DNA of 64,000 nucleotides from Pseudomonas sp. RIT-PI-AD (GTDB taxonomy: Bacteria > Pseudomonadota > Gammaproteobacteria > Pseudomonadales > Pseudomonadaceae): the NCBI RefSeq assembly GCF_025642785.1, contig NZ_JANZKU010000012.1, positions 1 to 64,000 of the forward strand. The letters run 5' to 3'. Each line of letters starts with the position of its first letter. Position 1 is the first letter of the stretch. Of this stretch, positions 46,976 through 53,874 are shown one piece after another. Under the pieces are notes generated by a model. The model was given only the letters and a program-made list of their open reading frames with translations. It had not been told where the DNA came from and ran no database searches. Position numbers and translations under genes: made by a program.

Positions 46976-48028
46976 ATGAGTCAACCCCTCGATACCCTCT
47001 GGTACACCCGCTGCCCGGTGCCCACCGGCCTCGGCATCGCCGTGCAGAAAGGCTGGCTGGAAGATGCCCTGGCCGTCCAGGGCACCGCCATTCGCTCGCT
47101 GCGCGAAGCGGACGACCAGGCGGTGCGCGAGTCGCACTTCGATCACAGTTTGCAGAACTCGGTCCGCCACGGCGGCAGCATCCCCGCCCTCTGGGCCCGC
47201 GCCAGCGGCCGCGAGACACGCCTGATCGGGCTGTCCTGGGCCGACGAGGCGCAGCTCATCCTGACCCTGCCCGACAGCGGCATCCGCGGCGTCAAGGACC
47301 TCAAGGGGCGCACCTTCGGCCTGCCCGACTGGAGCGAGGCGCAGATCGACTTCACCCGCGCCCAGGCCCTGCGCGGCCTGGAAAACGCCCTGCGCCTGGA
47401 AGGCCTGGAAGTGGCCGACGTGGAGCGGATCGACTATCGCCTGGACGGCACCTTCAGCGACGAGCGGGCGCCGTCGCGCAACGGCCTCGGCGCGTTCGCC
47501 GGCCGCCGCCGCGGGCAGAACCCGGAACTGGTCGGCCTGCTGCGCGGCGAAGTGGACGCGATCTTCCTCAAGGGCGCCCACGCCGTGCAACTGGCCCAGC
47601 AGTTCGGCCTGCACAGGGTCATCGACACCGGCGCCCACCCGGACCCGCTGGTGCGTTCCAACAACGGCACGCCGCGGACCCTGACCGTCGACCTCAACCT
47701 GCTGGAACGTCACTACGCCGCCGCCGTGGGCATCCTCGGCGCGGTATCGCGCGCCGAGGAATGGGCCTGGGCCCACCCCGACGAGACACGCCGCTACCTG
47801 GCGCGGGAAACCAACAGCAGCGAGTTCTGGGTGACCCAGGCCTACGGCGAGGACGCCCACCTGCGCCTGCGCACCGAGCTGGACGAACAGGCCATCGCCG
47901 CCCTGCAGGACTTCACCGACTTCCTGCATCGCTGGCGCTTCCTGCCACGAACCTTCGCCGTGCGCGACTGGATCGACCCGCGCCCCCTGGAAAGCCTGCG
48001 CCAGGGTACGGCGCGGCGCGCCAGTTGA
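46976..48028 (+). CDS. DszB-family sulfinate desulfinase with full catalytic triad
   Basis: A 350-residue cytoplasmic protein with the two-lobed binding-protein fold but no signal peptide. Cys13 in YTRCPVPTG, His54 in SHFDH and Arg64 in NSVRHGGSIPAL match the Cys27-His60-Arg70 active site of DszB, with the same 10-residue His-Arg spacing and the same GG-IP-L context. DszB hydrolyses an aryl sulfinate to sulfite and hydrocarbon. Automatic pipelines would probably call it an ABC binding protein. AAGGAG precedes the ATG. The sulfinate would come from the monooxygenase just upstream. Confidence 0.8.
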   Translation: MSQPLDTLWYTRCPVPTGLGIAVQKGWLEDALAVQGTAIRSLREADDQAVRESHFDHSLQNSVRHGGSIPALWARASGRETRLIGLSWADEAQLILTLPDSGIRGVKDLKGRTFGLPDWSEAQIDFTRAQALRGLENALRLEGLEVADVERIDYRLDGTFSDERAPSRNGLGAFAGRRRGQNPELVGLLRGEVDAIFLKGAHAVQLAQQFGLHRVIDTGAHPDPLVRSNNGTPRTLTVDLNLLERHYAAAVGILGAVSRAEEWAWAHPDETRRYLARETNSSEFWVTQAYGEDAHLRLRTELDEQAIAALQDFTDFLHRWRFLPRTFAVRDWIDPRPLESLRQGTARRAS

Positions 48029-48104
48029 CACCCCGCCCTCCGCCCGGCGGCGGAGGGCATTCCTCGGCTACGACCGTCACTCGCCCGCTGGAAACCCGAC
48101 CGTC

Positions 48105-49160
48105 ATGAGCACGTCACTCGATACCCTCTGGTACACCCACAGCCCGGTCCCCACCGGGCTCGGCATCGCCGTCGAATCCGGCCGCCTGGCGCAGGTCTTC
48201 CAGGCCCGCGGCACGCGCATCCAGGCCTTGCGCGAATCCTCCGACCGCGAGGTGCGCGAGGCCCATTTCGATCACCACCTGCGCAACTCCGTCCGCCACG
48301 GCGGCAACATCCCGGCCATCTGGGCCCGCGCCAGCGGCTGCGAGACGCGGGTCATCGGTCTGTCCTGGGCCGATGAGGTGCAGTTGATCGTGACCACCGC
48401 CGACAGCCCGTTGCGCGACATCCGCGACCTGCGCAACCGCCGCTTCGGCGTGCCCAGGTGGGCCAACGTGCAGATCGACTTCGCCCGCGCCCAGGCGTTG
48501 CGCGGCCTGGAGAACGCCCTGCGGCTGGAGGGGCTGGAGGTCGACGAGGTGGAATGGGTCGACTACCCCTACGGCGGCACCTACAGCGACGACCCGGTTC
48601 GCCACGTGCACGGCGCCCAGATCAGCCTCGGCGGCCATCGCAGCCGGCGGCGCAACAACGAATTGATCGGCCTGCTGCGCGGCGAGGTCGATGCGATCTT
48701 CCTCAAGGGCGCCCACGGCCTGCACCTGACCGACGAGTTCGGCCTGCGGGTGCTGGTGGACGTGGGCTCGCACCCGGACCCGTTGATCCGCGCCAACATC
48801 GGCACGCCGCGCACCCTGACCGTGGACCGGCACCTGCTCGACGCCCATTTCGATGCCGCGGTGCTGATCCTCGACAGCGTGCTGCGCGCCGAGCAATGGG
48901 CCTGGGCGCACCCCGAGGAAACCCGTCGCTTCCTCGCCCGCGAGCTGAACACCAGCGAGTACTGGGTGGCCAACGCCTACGGCGAGGACGCCCACCTGCG
49001 CCTGCAGACCAACCTGGCCGAGCGCTCGATCGGCGCCTTGCAAGACCTCACCGACTTCCTCGAACGCTGGGACTTCATCCCCCATGGCTTCGACGTGCGC
49101 CACTGGATCGACCCGGCGCCGCTGGAGCACCTGCTGGAGACGGTCGATGTCGCCGTCTAG
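48105..49160 (+). CDS. DszB-family paralogue with Ser replacing the catalytic Cys
   Basis: A 351-residue paralogue of the preceding protein, alike over its whole length, again without a signal peptide. The nucleophile position is Ser13 (YTHSPVPTG, codon AGC) while His54 and Arg64 are kept; an extra Cys79 appears in ASGCETR. The equivalent Cys27-to-Ser change in DszB abolishes catalysis while keeping ligand binding, so this copy may be a binding, regulatory or heteromeric subunit, or use another chemistry. It overlaps the next gene by 14 bases. Duplication from the upstream gene is evident. Confidence 0.8.
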   Translation: MSTSLDTLWYTHSPVPTGLGIAVESGRLAQVFQARGTRIQALRESSDREVREAHFDHHLRNSVRHGGNIPAIWARASGCETRVIGLSWADEVQLIVTTADSPLRDIRDLRNRRFGVPRWANVQIDFARAQALRGLENALRLEGLEVDEVEWVDYPYGGTYSDDPVRHVHGAQISLGGHRSRRRNNELIGLLRGEVDAIFLKGAHGLHLTDEFGLRVLVDVGSHPDPLIRANIGTPRTLTVDRHLLDAHFDAAVLILDSVLRAEQWAWAHPEETRRFLARELNTSEYWVANAYGEDAHLRLQTNLAERSIGALQDLTDFLERWDFIPHGFDVRHWIDPAPLEHLLETVDVAV

Positions 49161-50337
49161 GCCCGCGGCGTTCCTGGCCGGCTTCCTGCTGCTGGCGACG
49201 TTCAGCGGCGCGACCATCGGCATGGCCAAGATCGTCACCACCCTGTACGCCATCGAGATCGGTGCCGACCCCTGGCAACTGGGGGTAATCGCGGCCATGG
49301 AGTCCCTCGGCATGGTCCTGCTGACCCTGCCGGCCGGCTTCGTCATCGCCCGCTATGGCGCTCGCCGGGTGTACTGCCTCGCCAGCCTCGGGCCGCTGCT
49401 GCTGAACCTGGCGATCCCGCTGTTCGGCGGCTGGGCGTGGCTGGCCGCGGCGCGCCTGTTGATCGGCCTGTGCATTCCCTTTCGCATCGTCGCGATGAAC
49501 AGCGCCTTCCTGCGCCAGTTGCCGCGCATCGGCAACGACAAGGCCGGCTGGTACCGCGGCGCGCTGACCCTGGGCATGGGCCTGCTCGGCCCCTGGCTGG
49601 GCAACGCCCTGGGCGGCAGCCTGGGTTTCGGCGTGGCGTTCGTGGCCATCGGCCTGTGCTTCGGCCTGATGGCCTTCTACGGCCTGGGCTTCTGGAACCG
49701 CGAGGAAGACGCCTCGGTCGGCGCGGTCGGCGCCGGCGATCCGTTCGCCCAGGTGCGGGCCATGCTGGCCCATGCCGAGGTCGCCGAGAGCTGCCTCATC
49801 GAGCTGCTGTCCAACGCCACCGGCGCGCTGTTCGGCACCTTCATCGTGTTGCTCGCCCTGGAGGTCGCCGGTCTGTCCCAGGCCCAGGCGGTAAGCCTGG
49901 TGATGATCCAGGGACTCGCCGCGGTGCTCGGCCTGTTCGGCCTCGGCCACTTGGTGGAGCGTTGCGGGCGACGCCTCGCCTACCTCGCCAGCCTGATCAC
50001 CGCGCTGCTGGGCCTGGGCCTGCTCGGCCGTGCCCACGACTACGGCTGGCTGGCGGCGGGCGGCGTACTGCTGAGCACCGCCGCGGCCCTGGCGCACCTG
50101 GTCAACATGGCCCAGCTCGGCGAGCACCCGGAAGACAAGAGCAAGCTGTCCGGGCTGTTCAACCTCGCCGGCATGCTGGGCGGGCTCTGCGGCGCGCTGC
50201 TGGGCGGCACCATCAGCCAGCTGGTGGGGCTGGAGAACCTGTTCCTCGCCTGGATTCCCGTACTGTCGCTAGGCGTCCTCGCCTGCGGTTGGTACCGGCT
50301 GCGCCGGCCCCCTCCCCTCGTCGCCCTGGAGCCCTGA
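49147..50337 (+). CDS. MFS transporter within the desulfurization operon
   Basis: A 396-residue major facilitator protein with about twelve membrane helices. The first loop carries GVIAAMESLGMVLLTLPAGFVIARYGARRVY, a recognisable MFS A-motif variant, and the central loop is acidic (NREEDASVG). Its ATG lies inside the end of the Ser-paralogue gene, so translation is coupled. Placed between the desulfinases and an ABC importer, it may export sulfite or a desulfurized product, or be a second importer. Confidence 0.87.
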   Translation: MSPSRPAAFLAGFLLLATFSGATIGMAKIVTTLYAIEIGADPWQLGVIAAMESLGMVLLTLPAGFVIARYGARRVYCLASLGPLLLNLAIPLFGGWAWLAAARLLIGLCIPFRIVAMNSAFLRQLPRIGNDKAGWYRGALTLGMGLLGPWLGNALGGSLGFGVAFVAIGLCFGLMAFYGLGFWNREEDASVGAVGAGDPFAQVRAMLAHAEVAESCLIELLSNATGALFGTFIVLLALEVAGLSQAQAVSLVMIQGLAAVLGLFGLGHLVERCGRRLAYLASLITALLGLGLLGRAHDYGWLAAGGVLLSTAAALAHLVNMAQLGEHPEDKSKLSGLFNLAGMLGGLCGALLGGTISQLVGLENLFLAWIPVLSLGVLACGWYRLRRPPPLVALEP

Positions 50338-50339
50338 GC

Positions 50340-51098
50340 ATGCCGGTCGTCCTTTCCCGCCTGAGCGGCTTCGCCTCGCCCCTGGCGCTGCTCGTCGCCT
50401 GGGCCCTGCTCGCCGCGTTCGGCGGCTTCCCGAGCCAACTGCTGGTGCCACCCCTGGAGGTCTACCGGACCTTTCTCGAACTGCTCGGCAGCGGCGAACT
50501 GCGCGAGCACCTGGGCAACAGCCTGTCACGCCTGGCCCTGGGCTTTTCCCTCGGGGTCCTCGGCGGGCTGCCGTTCGGCATCGCCCTGGCCCTGTCGAAG
50601 ACCGTCGAGGCCTACTGCGCGCCGCTGTTCCAGGTGCTGCGGCAGATCCCCTCCATCGCCCTGATCCCGATGTTCATCCTGTTCTTCGGCGTCGAGGAAA
50701 CCTTCAAGGTGCTGATCGTCGCCAAGGCCGCGTTCTTCCCGGTGGCCCTGGCCGCCAGCGAGGGGGTGAAAGGCATCCCGCGGCGCTACTTCGAGGTGGC
50801 CGAGGTCTATCGCCTGCCGCTGTCCAGCCTGGTGCGCGACGTCGCCTTTCCCGCCGCCGCGCCGCCCATCGTCACCGGCCTGCGCATCAGCCTCAGCCGC
50901 GCCTGGATGGTGCTGGTGGCCGCCGAACTGCTGGCCGCCGACAGCGGCCTCGGGCAGATGATCGAAATGAGCCGGCAAATGATGCGCATCGACGTGGTGA
51001 TGGTCGGCGTGGTGGTCACCGGGCTGGTGGGCTTCACCCTCGACTACGGTTTCCGCCTGCTGGAACGGCGGCTGTTCCGTTGGAAGAGCGACCTATGA
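50340..51098 (+). CDS. ABC transporter permease 1 (SsuC/TauC type)
   Basis: A 252-residue inner-membrane permease of the binding-protein-dependent family. The cytoplasmic EAA loop reads EVAEVYRLPLSSLVRDVAFPAAAPPIVTGLRISLSRAWM. The architecture (about six helices, LLVPPLEVYRTFLELLGSGELREHLGNSLSRLALG start) is that of sulfonate/taurine/nitrate permeases. It starts 2 bases after the MFS stop and overlaps permease 2 by 4 bases (ATGA). Confidence 0.92.
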   Translation: MPVVLSRLSGFASPLALLVAWALLAAFGGFPSQLLVPPLEVYRTFLELLGSGELREHLGNSLSRLALGFSLGVLGGLPFGIALALSKTVEAYCAPLFQVLRQIPSIALIPMFILFFGVEETFKVLIVAKAAFFPVALAASEGVKGIPRRYFEVAEVYRLPLSSLVRDVAFPAAAPPIVTGLRISLSRAWMVLVAAELLAADSGLGQMIEMSRQMMRIDVVMVGVVVTGLVGFTLDYGFRLLERRLFRWKSDL

Positions 51099-51868
51099 GC
51101 GGCCTGCGCGGTGTTCTCCGGCCGATGCGCGGGCTGCTCCTGCCGCTGCTGCTGATCGGCGCCTGGGAACTGGCCTCGCGCCAGGGCGCCAGCCAGGCCT
51201 ATGCCTTCGTCCCGCTGGCGCGCATCGGCAGCGGCCTGCTGGAGCTGCTGGCCAGCGGCGAACTCTGGCTGAGCGCGGCCGCCAGCCTGCAACGCACCTG
51301 CCTGGGGCTGCTCGGCGGGGTGCTCGGCGGCTTTGCCTTCGGCGCGCTGATGGCTTTCTCGCCCCTCGCCGAACGCGCCCTCGGCCCGCTCTACCACGCC
51401 CTGCGCCAGGTACCGATCCTCGGCCTGATCCCGCTGCTCGCGTTGTGGTTCGGCAGCGGCGAGTTCACCAAGGTGCTGATCGTCACCCTGGCGGCGTTCT
51501 ACCCGATGGCGCTCAACGCGTTCGAGGGCTTCAGCCACGTCGAGCAACGCTACCGCGAGGTGGGCCGCCTCTACCGGCTGAATCCGTTGCAGCAATTCCT
51601 CCACGTGCACTTGCCCGGCGCCCTGCCCAGCCTGGCCACCGGGGTGCTGCACGCACTGGCCTTCGCCTGGGTCAGCTCGGTGGGCTGCGAGCTGTTCCTC
51701 GCCACCGGCATGGGCCTGGGCAACCTGATGATGAACGCCGAGACCGGCTCGCGCATGGAGGTGGTGGTGATCGGCGTGCTCTGCGTGGGCCTGCTCGGCT
51801 ATGCCATGAACCAGTTGTTTTCCCGCGTGAGCCGGCGCCTGTTGCGCTGGCGCGCGCCACGACCCTAG
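51095..51868 (+). CDS. ABC transporter permease 2 (SsuC/TauC type)
   Basis: A 257-residue permease paralogous to permease 1, with FVPLARIGSGLLELLASGELWLSAAASLQRTCLG near the start and the EAA loop REVGRLYRLNPLQQFLHVHLPGALPSLATGVLHALAFAWV. Two different permeases with one ATPase indicate a heterodimeric channel. Coupled to permease 1 through an ATGA overlap. Confidence 0.92.
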   Translation: MSGLRGVLRPMRGLLLPLLLIGAWELASRQGASQAYAFVPLARIGSGLLELLASGELWLSAAASLQRTCLGLLGGVLGGFAFGALMAFSPLAERALGPLYHALRQVPILGLIPLLALWFGSGEFTKVLIVTLAAFYPMALNAFEGFSHVEQRYREVGRLYRLNPLQQFLHVHLPGALPSLATGVLHALAFAWVSSVGCELFLATGMGLGNLMMNAETGSRMEVVVIGVLCVGLLGYAMNQLFSRVSRRLLRWRAPRP

Positions 51869-51877
51869 GTAACCGCG

Positions 51878-52672
51878 ATGACCGCCATCCTCAACCCGCC
51901 GCCGGTGCGCGCCGAGCTGCAGCAGCCCGGCGCCCTGGCCATCAATGGTCTGAACAAGGCCTACCGGATCGACGGCAAGCCGCTGCCGGTCCTGCAGGAC
52001 ATCGACCTGCAGGTCCTGCCGGGGGAGTTCGTCAGCATCGTCGGCACCAGCGGCTGTGGCAAATCCTCGCTGCTGCGGCTGATCGTCGGCCTGGAGCGCG
52101 AGTACGACGGGCAGATCCTGCTGGACGGCGAGCCGGTGCGCGGCACCCGCCTCGACTGCGGCATCGTCTTCCAGGATCACCGCCTGTTTCCCTGGAAGAC
52201 GGTTGCGCAGAACGTCGCCCTGGCCCTGAAGAACCAGCGCCTGGCCCCACGGGAGAAGGCCGAGCGGGTCGCCGAGCACCTCGCGCTGGTGGGCCTGAGC
52301 GGTTTCGAGCAGGCTTATCCGCACCAGTTGTCCGGCGGCATGGCGCAGCGCGCGGCGATCGCCCGCGCGTTGATCACCCAACCCAAGGTGCTGCTGCTGG
52401 ACGAACCCTTCGGCGCCCTCGACGCCCTGACCCGGGTGCGCCTGCAAGGCGAGCTGCAACGCATCTGGACCCAGCAGCGCAGCACCATGATCATGGTCAC
52501 CCACGACGTCGAGGAAGCGCTCTACCTGGGCGACCGGGTGATCGTCATGGAACCCCGCCCCGGCCGCATCCGCCACGAGGTGCGGGTCGACCTGCCGCAC
52601 CCGCGGGAACGCAACGCCCCGCGGTTGCAGAAATTGCGCGAGGAACTGCTGGCGGAGCTGACCGGGACCTGA
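51878..52672 (+). CDS. ABC transporter ATPase (SsuB/TauB type)
   Basis: A 264-residue importer ATPase with Walker A (GTSGCGKSSLLR), the Q-loop (FQDHRLFPWKTVAQN), the signature LSGGMAQRAAIARAL, Walker B (VLLLDEPFGALDALT) and the H-loop (MVTHDVEEAL). This is the SsuB/TauB/NrtD subgroup that imports sulfonates, taurine and nitrate. It is the last gene of the operon, 9 bases after permease 2. The matching binding protein is probably the one encoded at 36726-37805. Confidence 0.94.
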   Translation: MTAILNPPPVRAELQQPGALAINGLNKAYRIDGKPLPVLQDIDLQVLPGEFVSIVGTSGCGKSSLLRLIVGLEREYDGQILLDGEPVRGTRLDCGIVFQDHRLFPWKTVAQNVALALKNQRLAPREKAERVAEHLALVGLSGFEQAYPHQLSGGMAQRAAIARALITQPKVLLLDEPFGALDALTRVRLQGELQRIWTQQRSTMIMVTHDVEEALYLGDRVIVMEPRPGRIRHEVRVDLPHPRERNAPRLQKLREELLAELTGT

Positions 52673-52749
52673 GTCGGGCGCCGGGTATCGCGCCGCGAGG
52701 CGGAAGGCCTGCGGGTGTGCCCCTCGATCCAGCCCGGGGCGCCTCTCGA

Positions 52750-53079
52750 TCAGGCGCGATAGAACGCCTCGCAGCGCTCGCGCACCGCATGGGACAGGGC
52801 GTCCTCGCTCAGCTCGATCAGGTCCAGTTCCAACTCCTCCGGCAGCACCTCGGCGACGCATGCCGCCAGCAGGCGCTGGGTGCTGATGTCGGCGCCGGAC
52901 ACCGCGAGCAGCAGGCGCGCGCCGAGCACTGGCACCCGCAGGGCGGCCAGGTAGGCCTCGCGCACCGGCAAGGGCGCGCAGGCGGTGGCGACCGCCTGCT
53001 CCAGCGCCGGGTGGCGCAGGGGCGCCAGGGCGTGTTCGAGGGCTTCGGCGCGGGTGCCGGAAGGTAGGGCTGGCGACAT
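52750..53079 (-). CDS. SseB C-terminal-domain-like protein
   Basis: A 109-residue protein with the sequence pattern of the SseB C-terminal domain: PVREAYLAALRVP, then LLLAVSGADISTQRLLAACVAEVLPEELELDLIELSED and a final VRERCEAFYRA. The N-terminal SseB domain is lacking. GGAG precedes the ATG. It marks the right edge of the island and corresponds to a hypothetical gene before PA5251 in PAO1. Function unknown. Confidence 0.6.
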   Translation of the reverse strand: MSPALPSGTRAEALEHALAPLRHPALEQAVATACAPLPVREAYLAALRVPVLGARLLLAVSGADISTQRLLAACVAEVLPEELELDLIELSEDALSHAVRERCEAFYRA

Positions 53080-53331
53080 GGCGCGGCTCCGGAATGAAAC
53101 GGGCGTGCAGCCTATGCAGAAGCCGCGCGGTTGTCGCAGCGCTCGGTCACGCTCGGAATGTCGATTGGTTCACGCCGGGGCGACGTATTCGGCATGCGCC
53201 GGAGGGGCCGGCCGGGGATCGCCCACGTTCGGCGAATCGCCGGGGTGGCGCAGGGCGTGGGCGCGGCGAGGGTCAGCGGCCCGGTTCGCAGGCGTCGCAG
53301 TCGCTCACGGCGCCTACGGTCCAAGGCCGGC

Positions 53332-53874
53332 TCAACCGCGCCAGCGGCGCACGGCTTTCTGGAAGAACAGGCTGTTGGGCACCTGCAACCAGGCGCCATG
53401 GTTCTCTTCGCTGAGGTCTTCGAGGGTGGTGTAGAACATGTTGATCGCCACCACCCGGCCCTTGACTCCCGGCTTGTCGGCGCTGTCCACCACCTCCACG
53501 CGGTCGCCGAGGCGGAACGGGCCGAGGGCGAAGATCAGCAGCGCGCAGAACAGGTTGGACAGCACGCTCCAGATGGCGAAGAAGGCCACCGCCGCCACCG
53601 CCGCGAAGCCGGTCAGCGCGGTCCAGAGCACTTCGGCGGAAACCCCGAGGCGCTCCAGCATCAACATGAACGCACTGCCCATGATCAGCCAGCGCAGGCC
53701 GCCGCGCAGCGGCAGCAACAACTCCGGCGGCAACTGCGGGTAGCGCGCGCCGAGGCGGGTCAGGCCACGGGTGACCATGCGCTGGACGACCCAGGCGAGC
53801 AGCAGGATCAGCAGGACCTGGGCGGTACGCAGCAGCGGCTCGCTCCAGGCGGTGAGCAGGACCAGTTCATCCAT
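53332..53874 (-). CDS. small MscS-like mechanosensitive channel protein
   Basis: A 180-residue membrane protein with three hydrophobic segments and the MscS pore-domain pattern (GFAAVAAVAFFAIWSVLSNLFCALLIFALGPFRLGDRVEV), followed by a short beta domain (VKGRVVAINMFYTTLED...VPNSLFFQKAV). The vestibule C-terminal region of full MscS is missing. The ATG at 53874 shares a base with the upstream stop (TGATG); an in-frame GTG at 53880 is closer to GGAGG and cannot be excluded. Equals PAO1 PA5251. Confidence 0.85.
   Translation of the reverse strand: MDELVLLTAWSEPLLRTAQVLLILLLAWVVQRMVTRGLTRLGARYPQLPPELLLPLRGGLRWLIMGSAFMLMLERLGVSAEVLWTALTGFAAVAAVAFFAIWSVLSNLFCALLIFALGPFRLGDRVEVVDSADKPGVKGRVVAINMFYTTLEDLSEENHGAWLQVPNSLFFQKAVRRWRG

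Noticed and set aside
46976-49160. Reading the two tandem proteins as ABC substrate-binding proteins
   Set aside because: Both lack signal peptides, and the CPVP/SPVP, HFDH and RHGGxIPA positions align with the DszB active site instead.
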